DNA of 64,000 nucleotides, from assembly GCA_002633025.1 (NCBI GenBank), contig NMRB01000002.1, positions 251,139-315,138 of the forward strand, written 5' to 3'. Source of the stretch: Notospermus geniculatus. Its lineage: Eukaryota; Nemertea; Pilidiophora; Heteronemertea; Lineidae. The position numbers were made by a program, and so were the translations under genes. This document shows, in pieces, positions 1-12,267 of this stretch. A model generated the notes under the pieces. It was not told where the DNA came from and did no database searches. It was given only the letters and a program-made list of their open reading frames with translations. The number at the start of each line of letters is the position of its first letter. The stretch's first letter is position 1.

Positions 1-279
1 AATTTCGGGAAAGATCGGGATTTCAGCATGTTATGCTATAGATGACTTGAAAGAGTAACATTTTCTCCACCTACCTGCAAAAAGCCAGCTTCGTAGCTAC
101 ATCTTGTAAGGAACAGGAGCCAAAAATCCGACTGAATCGATAGACTGGAGAGCCGCCATTTTACGAGGGTAATATAAATTACCCTCTTTTGGTAGGTCAC
201 AGTGTAGAGGTGGAACAAGACTTTTACATACATAAACATCTTCACTATTTAATAAAAAAAGAACAAAAATAGTTTCTTT

Positions 280-285
280 TTTATT
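280..285 (-). terminator. Poly(A) signal of the SLC16-like gene
   Basis: The minus strand reads AATAAA about 100 bp past the stop codon at 387. This implies a short 3' UTR, with cleavage near 260. Nothing recognisable lies between there and base 1. Confidence 0.45.
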
Positions 286-386
286 TAACAAAGATACTGT
301 ATTCGGTTCTGTTCGTTTAAAGCTGAATACATGTATAGCACGTTGGTCGATCAGATCTTCCGGAACCTTTCCGCCCCTTATGAGAT

Positions 387-3261
387 TCATCGGGCAGCTT
401 CCCAGTCTTTGTTCTCTTTGCCTTTCCCTCTTCGTGATTTGGTAAAAATCCCTTTCGAATGAAGATACAGAACGAACGTTAAACCAGCAGCGATGGCAGT
501 TATGCATGAACAAGTGACGTATACTGGTAGATAATCTCCCGTATTGTCGTATATGATAGCTGAAAAAGAAAAAATATATATTAATAGGCTATCGATATTG
601 GCAAAAGGGCCTACCCTTGTACGACGATTCACAGTCCTTTGGCAGCGAAGCTCGCATTGAATGACTACGTTTTATTTCGGAAAGAAAACCATCTCTACTA
701 TGTTCTGCACTGACCAATCAACGCATTTCTCCGCAACGTTGACCAATCAGAATTAATAGCATCCAACCAATCAGGGACCTTATTCACGAAGCTCTCATAA
801 ACTATTGTCCATTTGGAGGAAACCTATTGTTCACTATCGGACTGACGAAAGATTTGCGTGCAAGTTATGGGGTTTGTGAAGGCCAAAAGTCTAATGACTG
901 ACACTGGCGAGAAGAACTTACCTGCCAAAGGTGCCGATGTCAGGTCACCAAATGCTCTGAACATGTTTATGTACGCCAAGAAGGATGTTATTCTCTCCAC
1001 CCCGAAGAGTGTCACGCCCATTTGCACAGGCACTACTCCAAGCATACCCTGAATGACAGAACGGAGCCCCGTCGTTACAGCCATCAACCAAAAGATTTCC
1101 CTGGAAAATGGGAAGGCTAAGCTTGTGGCACTGAATACAAGCAGATTTCCTATCAATACGATAAAGACATTCGACCATGGGCGGTCGAGAATTACTCCGC
1201 CAATGACCCTCGACGGAATCAGGCAAGCACCAATGATGTTCATAAGGATGACAGCCTGCAGTCGACTGTGTCCCGTCACCAGCGCGAAGTCTGCAGCAAT
1301 TTGGACGAAATTATAGTAGTCTATTCTGTACAGCACTGTGATTACGGCAAACATCCAAAATTTCCACTCCAACATTATACTGCCTTTCAAACATTTTTTG
1401 GTACAACACTGCCAGCATTTTTCACTTCTGTGCCGCCCGTCTGCCTCTTTCCGAGGATGCACGTCATTCACCAAAAGAAATCGTGAGTCGGGATCGGTCT
1501 CCATTTTATCCAAAGAAGGTGGGGTTTCTTTACACTGGGGATGGCAACTTCCTTCTGTATCTCTGTCCTCCGACAGTTTGTAACGTGGTTTATCCGAACA
1601 AGAATACAAGGTAAGCTTTTCCTCGTCGCCCGATTTGCTCGATTGGGTGTCGGGGTCCCTCGTGTCAAGTTCAAGTCCTTTCTCATCGTGGACTGTCTCT
1701 GGACTGCAAACGTCAACTTGTCTGCTCGGAGGAGGTCGCATGAGTGCTCCAAAAACACAACCCTGTAGCCAAACACAGGAGAGTATTATCATTGCACCTC
1801 TGACTGAGTACGCTTCGATTGAAGCTTTGACAATGATTGGAAAGACGAAGTAGGACACACCGCCACCGGCCAGAGCTAACCCTGAAGCCAAAGACAGTCT
1901 CTTATCAAAGTATTTTGCCACTATGGAGATGCTGCCGACGAGACAGAGACCGAATCCGAATCCTGAAATGTTGAAGAGATGTGATCATCGGGCTGTGATT
2001 GAAATGGTAAAAGCCTTTCAAGAACTTGCTATAGGGACTGCTCCGCTCCCTTTTCCAACCAATTTCTGCTGGCTGGAATTGCGACCATGCACTACCGCTA
2101 TTGGGGAATCTTGCCCTGGCAAGTGTTACTATCACTCCTACCCACGCGTGAAGGGAGCTTGATATGTCAAGATGCGACGGGAGGTTCCTTCAAACTCTGG
2201 AAGGCCTTATCGCCAGGGAAAAGCAAAAATAAGCTCTGTAGCTTTGCTCACTCACAATACCTACAAGAAGAGCAAAAGCTCATCCAAGCTCTATCACCAT
2301 ACTTGTTAGTCAAAGGATCTTCCATGGAGACCGTCATATCTGCGTCACCCACACCACCTTACGCAACCTCATTGTTGGACAACGCAGTAATCAGGGTCAA
2401 ATTTTATTTCCTTACCTCCCATAATCCCATACGTGCCATAAAGAAAGAACACGTTTGGGGCAAAGCCACTGCAGAATATTCCAGTCGAAGCTACGACGGC
2501 ACCAACCATGACAGAGACCCGATGGCCGAATCGCGGGGTTGTCCATGAGCATACGACACCTGGAGTAAAAGGAACAGGTGTGAAATGAATGGTCGTCCTT
2601 GGAATGCATGTCCAAGTTACAATAGTCTGCTACTCAAATGGTCATCCCTCGTTGAACAAACCAGACGCGGCGTAGATTCTAGGGGGACTGGGATAGCTCT
2701 CAAAACCAACAAAGACCGAGATCTATTACTTTCTCTCCTTCCTACTGGGCTAATTCTCAGCAGATCTGAATGAATGAATGAATGAACGAAAGATCTCAGC
2801 CACCACAAGTTCAACAGCGTCCCCTGGCGCCCCTAAACACGACCCTCTCTCTTTCGGGCATGGACGTAAACGTGCACTGACATATCAATGGGTCATGGTC
2901 ATATGAATAAAGACTAGTAAATGCTTTTACTTGATTTTTGCAGTACAAATACACAACACTATACTGTACAAATCTGAAGTAAAAGCTATTGGCGGCCTAG
3001 GCCTATCTCAAGAAATTCGTACGTACCACCAAATGAGAGAAAGAGTTGGCAAAGGGCGGCAACACCCGATGTTTTGGACCTCGATTGTTGAAAATACTCC
3101 AAGAACTCGACGTAGATGATGCCATAACCGATGGTACACCCTATTACCATCATCACGATAATGAACGAGGACACGGCCACAACCCAGCCATAAGGCGTCT
3201 CAATGGACTCGTCTTTGTGTTGTTCCTCCTCATTTTTGCTTGGCAATGCTTCTTTAGACAT
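387..3261 (-). CDS. Monocarboxylate transporter-like protein (SLC16 family, MFS), four coding exons
   Basis: Exons, in transcript order, are 3261-3027, 2559-2416, 1962-922 and 559-387. They total 1593 nt, giving 530 aa plus a stop, with GT/AG at every junction. The ATG follows an acceptor-like ctttgcag directly, so a 5' UTR intron is likely. The first helix begins at TPYGWVVAVSSF, where MCTs carry their GGWGW-like motif. The 144-nt second exon encodes GVVCSWTTPRFGHR, matching MCT helix 2 and the following loop. AKYFDKRLSLASGLALAG is the family's YFxKRR-LA region before helix 5. A long charged cytoplasmic loop (about residues 190-300) separates the two six-helix halves, and SRVIGGVILDRPWSN marks helix 8. 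SLC16 proteins move monocarboxylates or related solutes across the plasma membrane, some with protons. The substrate cannot be read here, because orphan members (MCT9, 12, 13, 14) look much like this. The protein ends in a Lys/Arg-rich tail. Confidence 0.9.
2767..2790. repeat. TGAA tetranucleotide microsatellite in SLC16 intron 1
   Basis: There are about six tandem TGAA units, the last slightly degenerate, inside the first coding intron. Confidence 0.7.
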
Positions 3262-3921
3262 CTGCAAAGATAGGTTAGGCAATATAGCGGTTGCGAGGAA
3301 ACGCTGAGAACGACGCAGCCCTCCAACGATTCCACCAAGACCAACAACCCTTGCTCAGTGGTATGTTGTGTTCACGACATATGTCGATAATCCATAATAT
3401 TAATGTTGGCGGCGAACAAACTTACAAAGCGTGTCAATGCATGCTCTACAACAATAGGCATTCACGAATTTATAATGGCAGTCTTACTGAATTGAGGTTT
3501 CAGCCATTATTCGCCCTATGGCGTTGGTCAGTGTAACTATTAGTAATAAGCGACTTACTGGTGATGTATTACAGGCCTAAAAGTATGCCTTGGTACTGGA
3601 AGCATCTTTGCATGCTCGCCTACCTTCCTTTACCTTGATGTCAAGGACGCAATAGTGTGTCTGTTGCCCGCCTCCGGAGCTCATGCTCCCGCCAGGATAT
3701 CACGAGAATCGCGGAGCCTCTGGAATGCGCTGCACCTAGGATAGATCTAATTGGCATATTGGAATGATATGTTTAGGCCTATGTACGGAAAAGCAGCAGC
3801 AGGCCTATTTGCCTATAATAGGCATGCAGGACTGGGCGATCAGTTGGCCTGTTGTGCTGAGCGTGTGACAGGTTTATTCCGAGAGGTGGCAAACTTCCCG
3901 GGGCAAACTTTTACCAGACTA

Positions 3922-4076
3922 AAGCCGCCCATACACGGCGCAATATTATTGCACAATATGGGGCGCAAATGGGTGGTCGTGTGCTTCTAGCACGATGTTA
4001 GAAGAAAGATTGACAATAATATTGCCCATTGTGATCCTCATATTGTGCAATAATATTGATCGTGTATGGGCAGCTT
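3922..4076. repeat. Fold-back (inverted-repeat) element
   Basis: The arms are about 38 bp. The left arm reads AGCCGCCCATACACG then a core of CAATATTATTGCACAATATG. The right arm is its near-exact reverse complement, ending CGTGTATGGGCAGCT. The 75-bp spacer is unrelated. There is no ORF, so this looks like a MITE-type non-autonomous element. Confidence 0.75.
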
Positions 4077-4481
4077 AAACCAACTGTGGTTTTTGTATAG
4101 GCTACAAATAAAGGTAAGCATCGCGGCGCATTGTATTGTGTACATTGGAAATAATAGGCCTGTGGAAAGGAATGGACCTAATAATCGAACAACCTTTTTA
4201 AAAAGAAACTTGCCTAAGATCAGGAGATACGTCTTCCGTCTGTGTATTATATGCGTTTATCGAGAAGAGAAATGAAGCATGCGGAGTGGCATGCGGTCGG
4301 AACACGCCCATTCTGACGCGTGCCAGATCATGAGATTACTGATGATAATTCGGACCGGCCACCAGTCTTGGGCGGGAAATACCATCAGATTTTCAAAAGA
4401 GGGCGGCACAATCAAGTCGTTGTACCTCTGGGTTGTCTGTCAGTGCAGCATGGTCAAGCCGCGACATTTCGACCGACGTAG

Positions 4482-4648
4482 CCTGCCACACACTGGAGAT
4501 CTGCTGAGCAAAGTCATTCGAGACCGTTTGCTCAGCAGATAGCTCGCGTGTGCGCGTTTTTTCGGCGAGTTTTCTGCCTCACGAAGTAGATAACTCGAAC
4601 GGTCTCGAATGACTTTTTGCTCAGCAGATAACTTGACAGTGTGCGGCA
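4482..4648. repeat. Fold-back (inverted-repeat) element with nested palindrome
   Basis: The outer arms pair TGCCACACACTGGAG with the complement of the segment ending GACAGTGTGCGGCA. Inside them AGTCATTCGAGACCG pairs with CGGTCTCGAATGACT. The left arm alone also contains TCTGCTGAGCAAA and its own inverted copy 15 bases later. This is non-coding and MITE-like. Confidence 0.75.
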
Positions 4649-5175
4649 GACCCGGTGTAACGATTTTCAGTGAGCCCATGTGCCAGTGTGACATTACAAT
4701 AGATTGACGGAAAAATGGCCACACTGAAAAATGTACCGGGGCGGCAAAAAACTGATACAATGATCTCGGATACTGACAGGCTTTTTACGAACCAATATGT
4801 ATCAGAGGGTGGAACATTGAAATAAATAAACAACAGTGTTTCTTTAAGTCATATTTTGTGAGAATAATTCATATATTTTTTAACAATCCTTTGTACAAGT
4901 AAAAATCTGGATAGAAAGAGAGTTACCAATCATGGCGCCAGGTGGCACATTGCTCAAAGATAACAGCAACCACCTCCAAGCCTGAACAAGGCTATTATGC
5001 GAAAGGCAGCCACAGATTAAAAATCAGGTCTACCAGCTGATGGGGGGGGGGGCACAAAGCAAAGTTGCAACAGGCTGACTGCTTCACCAGCATTCGCTTC
5101 TCATTCCCTCTTCAATGGTGCAAGATTCTTCATTGGATTCAGTGGTGTACAAACAGTGTACTTTGAATTTTTTTA

Positions 5176-7591
5176 TCAGCTTGTTGTGTTTGATGAATTC
5201 AATCGATTGACCATTTCATTGAGATTTCCCTCAGCCACAGAATTCAATCTTCTACACTCTTGTATAAGATCTGCAAAGGTAAGATATGAAGGAATAAAGG
5301 TACCTGTACAGACGGAGGGTCTGATATTGTGACTCCAGAGTAGTAAGTGAAAGATCCATGAATACATGTGTACATTGTATAGGCCCTGTGTACCAGAGAC
5401 AAATAATGAGATTAGTAATAAGGTGAAATCCTTACCCTTCAGCTGTTTTTCAGTGTCTTCTATGGCCATGTCTTCCCTTGTCTTCTCTTCACTTCTCTCC
5501 CAATAACCCTTGGGCACCCAAGATGTTGGTATGGGAATCTCCTTTACTGGTCCTCCACGACAGATACCCTCTGAAATGGCAAAATGTGCTGAGTGAACAT
5601 TGGAACATTATAAATGAAAGCTATATGTGCATATCTAGATAACACTAAAGCCAGACTAATCTGGAGGAATTGGTTCCTTTTGAAATGCAGAACAATTTAA
5701 AGACCACATAAATTTTCAGATGGTGCAAATAAAGAAGCAGGAGAAATTGGGTACAATCAGTAGATATTTAGAGAGGAGTCAGAGGTGTGAGAATGAAGTA
5801 CCCGGTACCAACATCCACAGTGCTATTTAAATGGAGGAATAATTCCCAACATGAATGTGAAACCACATCCTGTAAAAAGACCAAGTGTGCCAGTGGTGGG
5901 TCTCTTCTTTTGGTGGTCCTTCTCTCTTCTAAACACATCTACCGTAGACAGGATCATCACTGAGTGCATGTCAAGTGTGCAAATAGAAAACAACACAAGA
6001 AACACAAGCAAACATGGTAAAACTATGTTAGTGATAGTTGAGCAAGTCATTATAGGTATTACCATCACCTAAGAAAACCAGGCTATCTTTTAACTGATTC
6101 AGTATCATTGATGCATTTAGCAAGATTAGCCAGCACTGCTGTTTTCTCTCAAAGTAAGAGTGTATTTAGACACACCAATTTACTCTGAGAATACTTCAAG
6201 CATTGTCAAGTAAATGTTAATTAAAGCTCACTGATTGAACAGAAATATTCTATGGAAGGGAAGAAGCATGTCTTTTCGAGCTTGGGGCCTGACAAGTTAA
6301 TAGTACTTGGACAATAATGTATGAGCAATGTAGCAAAAATTATTGCAGTTTGATCCACAATGAAGACAGATCAATTATAGTCTGGCTTGCGCTTGCCTGT
6401 ATATAGCTGGAGACATTATTTTCATAGATAAATGAGAAGCTGAATGCTGTACTTCAGAAGGTACATTACTAAAACAAACCATTTTGAATTGACCTATCAA
6501 TTTTTAGCAGAGTTCAGGGAATACTGGTAGGCCCTACTGTGGTACTGATAGCAGTTTGTCCCACATCTACACAGGTCTACACATTTACCAAACATTGAGT
6601 TCCTGACATTTTTTTACTAATGCCCAATAACACAAGATGACAGTGCATTGTTCTTTTAATGGTACCACACAAAAACACTTTAGACAAAAAGGAAGTTAAT
6701 GTTTGCATCAGAAGTTTACTCACCAGCTTCTGAAGGGGAGAGAATGATAAATCAAGAGGATTAGTTGGTGATACGGTTGAGTATTGTTGAGGATACATCT
6801 TAATTTGTCACAAGTTCAGATTTTACATGCCTGCAGATACCGGTAAGTTAGTGACACCCGGCCAAGATGTTGACATAATGAACCTACATCAAGTTAACAG
6901 CCTACAGTGAGTGTATTAATCAAATCTGCAACTGCAAAGGCCCCATGCATCCAGTCAAACAAATCTTGTGTGTAAGGCAGACAAGGCATCCAATAGCCCA
7001 CAACCCTTCAATACCATGTGCATCAGGCAGGCTGCGTGGATAACCCTGACGGATACACTGCCCCTGTTTCATTTTCATGAAAGCAAAATAAATTCATTAG
7101 AGACAGGGTGAGTTCCCTGATTCCACACCTTTTGATGGCAAACAACCCTCACTCGCTAAAATCCTCACCTGCCAGATCTCGGTCAATTTCTGCACAGAGT
7201 CTGAACAGCTCACTACCCTTGCCTCTCAGTCGTTCACCTGAAANCAGGCCCCACACTCCAGCAAAATCTTGAATTGAACAGTTTACAGTATGAGAGTAGG
7301 CCTAGGTCCTCACACCAGCTCAGTCCTCCCACTCATGGACTATCACACACTTACAAATCCCAAGTTATCTACGCTGATACTAAGATTAATTCATGTGAAA
7401 ACAGCTGGAAAATGTGGAAATTCATGCCATGCCTGAACTTTGGCAACCGCGTCCGCCATTTGTAAACAATCCAGACTGATTCGTTGTCCTCTTAACGCTC
7501 CGGAAACACATAGCGGAGCTTTTGAGGCAGACGACCAGTCAACTTTTTTCTCAACTTTGAGCCCTTCCGCTGTGACCGTGTTTTCCGCCAT
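5176..7591 (-). CDS. Small protein of unknown family, helical C-terminus, four exons (first exon tentative)
   Basis: The exons are 7591-7468 (weak GTTTAC donor, tentative), 7237-7169, 5570-5436 and 5270-5176. The last three have good splice sites and matching phases, and with the first they give 423 nt (140 aa plus a stop). The core reads ERLRGKGSELFRLCAEIDRDLAEG, then a Pro/Trp-containing linker (EIPIPTSWVPKGYWERSEEK), then a helical stretch (residues about 95-140) rich in Glu, Lys and Leu that ends SSNTTS. There is no signal peptide and no membrane segment. I do not recognise the family. It could be a subunit of a coiled-coil complex, but that is a guess from composition. An N at 7244 sits 7 bp from the exon-2 acceptor. 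The gene is head to head with CIB2, with only about 350 bp between start codons. Confidence 0.6.
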
Positions 7592-7942
7592 CCTCCACAC
7601 GTCTCCCAGGTCACAAACACGATGCAATCGCTCCAAAATTAGGTTTTCACACCAGCTCAGAGCAGATTTAGTAAATTTTTAGAGTTAAATGATCACGCTG
7701 ACACTATAAATCTGTAATATTGATGAATCTTCTGTCAAGCGTAAGTCCCGGCATAAGAGGAATTGGTCCGATTCGCGTGTTGCAACAACATGAACAATGT
7801 TTACAAATGGCTGCTCATGCATGTCATGTTCATGAAATTTATTTTTCCTTCATCAGTTTGAATTCGTCCAGCTTACTGACCACTCTGGTCGAATTGTCGT
7901 GTGTCTTTATGTCCCTTTAATGCAAAAGATTCCAGAATTGTA
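7592..7942. promoter_or_regulatory. Shared divergent promoter region (unknown small gene / CIB2)
   Basis: The two start codons point away from each other across about 350 bp. No TATA box is evident, so a bidirectional, TATA-less promoter is the simplest reading. No specific factor sites are claimed. Confidence 0.4.
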
Positions 7943-9567
7943 ATGGGTAATAAGCAGACTATATTTACTGATGAACAACTGGAAGCCTACCAGGTTTGTT
8001 TTGTTGCGACTCCAGACCACCACCATGTCCATGACCACAGACAGAACACGTCCACAGATTCTTGTGGTTAGATACTAGGCCTAGGGGACCACAGGTCCTT
8101 ACACACTTTACTGACAATTGATCAGATTAAATGGCAACTGTCTGGTCTGAAAGTGACGACGTCCATGACCGTGATGTATTGTATGAAGAGTTTATTTTTC
8201 AATTCAACAAGCTTTGTTGGTTCAAAATAATTAATACTACTATTGCTTATTTTCAGGATTGCACATTCTTTACAAGAGATGAAATCATTCGGTGAGAAAA
8301 GCCACTCACAGGCCTTTGACCAAGGCTTACGTCTCAAAGATATTTTCTTACACAAATTTAAGACGTACCCTTAGTGCCTATCTCATCTGCAGGAGCGTAG
8401 GCCTAATTGATATTGAATTGATTAAGCAACTGTTACACATTGGCAACTGCATGCAAGAGAAAATTTCTTTCTGATATCTTGATCAGTTAAGCATCATCAA
8501 TGCCATTAACTCTCCTGTTGAATCATTTCAGTACTTCACTGATTATTGTAGACCAAAAACGACTGGAAAATATGAGCCTAGGCCTATATGAGTTAAGCAT
8601 TTCATTTTCAGGATTTATCAAAGATTCCATGAATTGGAACCAAGTGTGGTTCCAAAGGATATGAGTGGAAATGAAACCTCAACCATAAAAGTGTCATACC
8701 ACAGACTGGAATCAATGCCAGAATTGAAAGTAAGATAACTAGTGCACTTGGGGGTCATTACTAGAGAGAATGCAGATAGATGTGCATACCATTTCAAAGA
8801 GAGTAATTCAGATTCCTTGCAAGATCAGTCCTTGATCATAAATGCATGTTCTCATTCACTTCAGGAGAATCCATTCTGTCAGCGGGTGTGTCAGGTTTTC
8901 TCTGAGGATGGATCTGGTGACATGACCTTCAATGATTTCCTTGATATGTTCTCCGTCCTTTCTGAGGCCGCCCCAAGGGATATCAAGTCAACATATGCCT
9001 TCAAAATATATGGTAAGTGCAATAACATGGCCACAAATCATTTGCCTGTCTATTTTTTAGAGCAAGAACTCAAACCTGATTGGTCAGAGGATTGCATGAT
9101 GCTACTTTAGTACAAACGATTATGGAGCTATTGTACTTGTATTCAGTGTGCGTGATAGATAAGGACTGTTCTTTCAGATTTTGATGGTGACAATCTTATT
9201 GGGAGGGAGGACTTGGAACAAACTCTGAACTGTCTTACAAAGAATGAACTGACAGCTGAGGAAATTGAATTTGCAATTGACAAGGTGGGCGAATGTCTCA
9301 TTGATATATCCTAAGTGAATCATGTACATTTTTATATTGATGTAAATTTTCATCTGGAGTTGATTCAGTTGCAGTGCCAGTTCTGAAAGTCTCTCAACTC
9401 TGATTTTAAATCAATAAACTGTCATTGATTAAGATTATTTTCTTTCCTTTTTGAAGGTTCTTGAAGAAGCAGATCTGGATGATGATGGAGAGCTCTCATA
9501 CATGGAGTTTGAGCATGTCATATCAAGAGCACCTGATTTCCTCAGTACATTCCACATTAGAATCTGA
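7943..9567 (+). CDS. CIB2: Calcium and integrin-binding family protein, CIB2/CIB3-type
   Basis: The exons are 7943-7993, 8257-8291, 8612-8729, 8865-9012, 9178-9284 and 9457-9567. They total 570 nt (189 aa plus a stop), close to the 187 aa of vertebrate CIB2. The N-terminus [17 protein letters not shown] has a myristoylatable Gly2 and is nearly the CIB2/3 start. The degenerate first half includes MPELKENPF and [22 protein letters not shown]-hand 3 reads [15 protein letters not shown] and EF-hand 4 reads [18 protein letters not shown], both with a good set of acidic ligands. The end, [10 protein letters not shown], is the family's C-terminus. CIB proteins bind Ca2+/Mg2+ and act as membrane-tethered adaptors; vertebrate CIB2/3 bind TMC1/2 in mechanotransduction and also integrin tails. 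Whether this gene is the single ancestor of CIB2 and CIB3 cannot be decided from one sequence. Confidence 0.95.
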
Positions 9568-10234
9568 AACAATGCTATGATCATACCAGCAGTTCTTTCT
9601 CAGTCACTTGTAAGCCAGCCCACTTGGGGTAATAGTAATCTTGTAATCTTAGTATGATCAGATGGATTACCAAATTATCATCTTTTTACATGCAATGTAA
9701 ATTGCCTTTGGAGGTGGATCATATCATTGGTAGTTCTCCATGGAAAGTTTCCATTGCTTTACTATTCCTGGGATGTGTGGAGTATATCATTGTTAGGTCT
9801 CCTTATTTAAGTATCTTAAAAGCTATATTCATGTGCAATAGATATCATGATCTTTACTGTGAGCTCTCCAAAGGTAGCCTTTTACATCTAATCATTAGAG
9901 ATTTTGATTTTCCATTTGTGATTCTTTTGATATCTTTTTACATTTTNGACATATATGGCCGCCAGGTGGCATAACCCAAAAATCGTCAAAGTCTTTTCTG
10001 GGAATGACTTGACCCAGATTGCTCATAACTGATACGTATGTACCTCCCTCTGTCATTAGACTGTTATGTCCAACCCAGTGAGCACATGGTCCATGGACCA
10101 TTTCATTGTATATTGCTGTTAAAGTATCATTCCAGATGATAAAACACAATTCAAAGATTAAGGAAATGCTCCTACAATGTCCGGAACCAAGGAAATGGCC
10201 CAGCATATACATGTACATGAATTGAAATAGTTGA

Positions 10235-10240
10235 AATAAA
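10235..10240 (+). terminator. Candidate poly(A) signal for CIB2
   Basis: AATAAA lies 668 bp past the CIB2 stop. The A/T-rich stretch between them would be the 3' UTR; it contains one N, at 9946. Confidence 0.35.
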
Positions 10241-12097
10241 AAGTGTGGAGATAAAATATTTGAAAAAAATGTAATTTAGGCTGAAATTCTCATTATATAT
10301 ATTTTAATGTCCCATAGCGCTTTCATTCCTCTTGGAAATCTTCAGTGGGAATGAATATACATGTACATGTATATTCATTTTGACATGGCAATCTGAAATT
10401 GTTAGATTTTGTCTTGGTCCAGATGATTGTCCTCCACATTTTACAAGGATATTGCCATAAGTCATTTTTGCATTTCAAAATTTAATAGGCCTAATAGTCA
10501 TTGTAATGTGTCATTCTTTTTATAGTGTTGAATGACTGTTATAAGATCATGTCATATTTGCATTTCTATTGATGCAACTTTATCCGTCTAATCAGCATTC
10601 CGCCCTTGATTATTACTATTTAATTATTGTACTGTAATTTGTTACGATTTATTAAAATCTGTTGATTTCTATTACTGATTATATCTGTCGTTAAAACTCT
10701 TTTCGGCTAGAAACTCAAGTCATCCTCCATGTGATGATCCATGGGCTGTTGCCTTGTCATTGATAGAGAACATTACTGTCGGATCAGTCCTTATACTGGT
10801 AGGTTGACCGTGGCATGTTCACATCAAAACTTCGACCGTCTGTATGGTTGCACAGAACGTGGCGCCGTCTATGGAGTTTTTATATTAATCCCATCTTCGC
10901 GCCCAGTAAATAATATCGCCTAATACGCTGGTCAACTTGGCCAAGTAGTAAATTAAGTTTTTCAGCGTTTCTGAGACGACTAAACGCTTTAAGAATGCAA
11001 TCTAAGTTTAAAAACGTCATTAAGAAATCGCTACTAGTATTTCGTTTACCATGACCACTTGTTTCTGAGAAGGACCAACATGAAAACGAAGGAGAACTTA
11101 TCAAATCCTAACAGTTTTGGAAGTTCCACTGCTACGCGGTTGTTACGTCAGCCATGGGTTCGAGCGGGGTGAAGGCGTGACGGGGCGCGGTCATATCCTA
11201 TTGAATGAGTCACAAATATCGAGCTCTTGACCCCGCGACTCTACCCATCCTTGGCCACGTTTCGTCTGATTTTACTGAATGAAAATCTCCCGTCGAGACG
11301 GGAACAATTGACTCTGAAATCCCCCATTCATGGAAAGCCTAATAAAACGAGACGTCCTCAAGAACCGAAATGGAAACGTGACCTGGCCAGAGGTCACGAC
11401 TTGAGGCTACCTGAAGGCCAGTTTGTAGCAAAAAGGTCGGTCATTTGCGGTGTTTTGGCACAACGAATCGCACTTGGTTTCATTTTGGCTTTGAAAGGTG
11501 ATGGGAAGCAAACGTTTATCCCCATTCCAGCCATCGTATTGGCCAGTTTGAAGCTCGTGTCTTGAAGACATGGACCGCTTCCGAAAAGTTAGAGTTGTAG
11601 CGTCAAAAAATATGATCGATCATCATTGTGCATTAGCTGGCATCCGATGGCTGGATTTATAACGATTGCCCTCTTCAGGCACGGGAAATGCTGGATCTTT
11701 GCTTGTATCTCCACAAGTTCAATCCTGCTTAATTCTGTGCGAGATAAATTGGCAATACACCTATCAATCATGATACGAAAGTTAAAAGAGGAAAAGTTAG
11801 TGCGTTGCAAGAGGCGTCATTGGACATGTTGGATCAAAAGCTGCTGTATCACAATACCCGGATGTTGCTTGTTTCCGGTGTCGTCAAAGTATAGACGGAT
11901 CCATGGGTTGACCAGTCGGGGTTGGGTCGGTTGGAAAAAAGGCGTAGCCTGACACAGTAAAAAAGTATTGGTCCACGACAACCATTCAGTGGAGGGAAAA
12001 TAGCCCGGAAAATAGTTACTGATCGATGATAATTTGGTCACTACACACTCATAGGCCTCCGCTACTAAGGAAGTACAATGTACATAGGCCTACTGTA

Positions 12098-12267
12098 AAC
12101 CGTGAAATGTTCGCGACGCTAAAAGTTGGCGAATTTATCATTTTTGAAAACCGCGAAGACTAATTTCCGCGTGTACCTTAATAATAATTGAACGGAAAAT
12201 GCATAAGGGTTTGTATTTTCGCGCTGTTTATGTTCGCGTTTCGGTCCATGACCGCGAAAATTTCACG
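12098..12267. repeat. Possible fold-back element with CGTGAAAT...ATTTCACG ends
   Basis: CCGTGAAATGTTCGCG near the left end pairs imperfectly with CCGCGAAAATTTCACG at the right end. CGCGAA/TTCGCG words recur between them. The ends match less well than in the other elements, so the limits are approximate. Confidence 0.4.

Larger units (their letters stand above)
3262..5175. other. Intergenic: SLC16 upstream side and 3' flank of the small coiled-coil gene
   Basis: No coding exon is recognised. The stretch should hold the 5' UTR exon and promoter of the SLC16-like gene, but no clear TATA box or donor was pinned down. It also holds two fold-back repeats, listed separately, and a G homopolymer near 5041. 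Confidence 0.5.

Noticed and set aside
6729-6790. Possible exon of the unknown small gene (MYPQQYSTVSPTN...) with a GTGAGT donor
   Set aside because: Its phase does not fit; the flanking exons at 7169 and 5570 join each other in frame without it.
11227-11565. 112-codon plus-strand frame in the CIB2-FST intergenic region
   Set aside because: No family signature, no splice sites in suitable places and no neighbouring exons.
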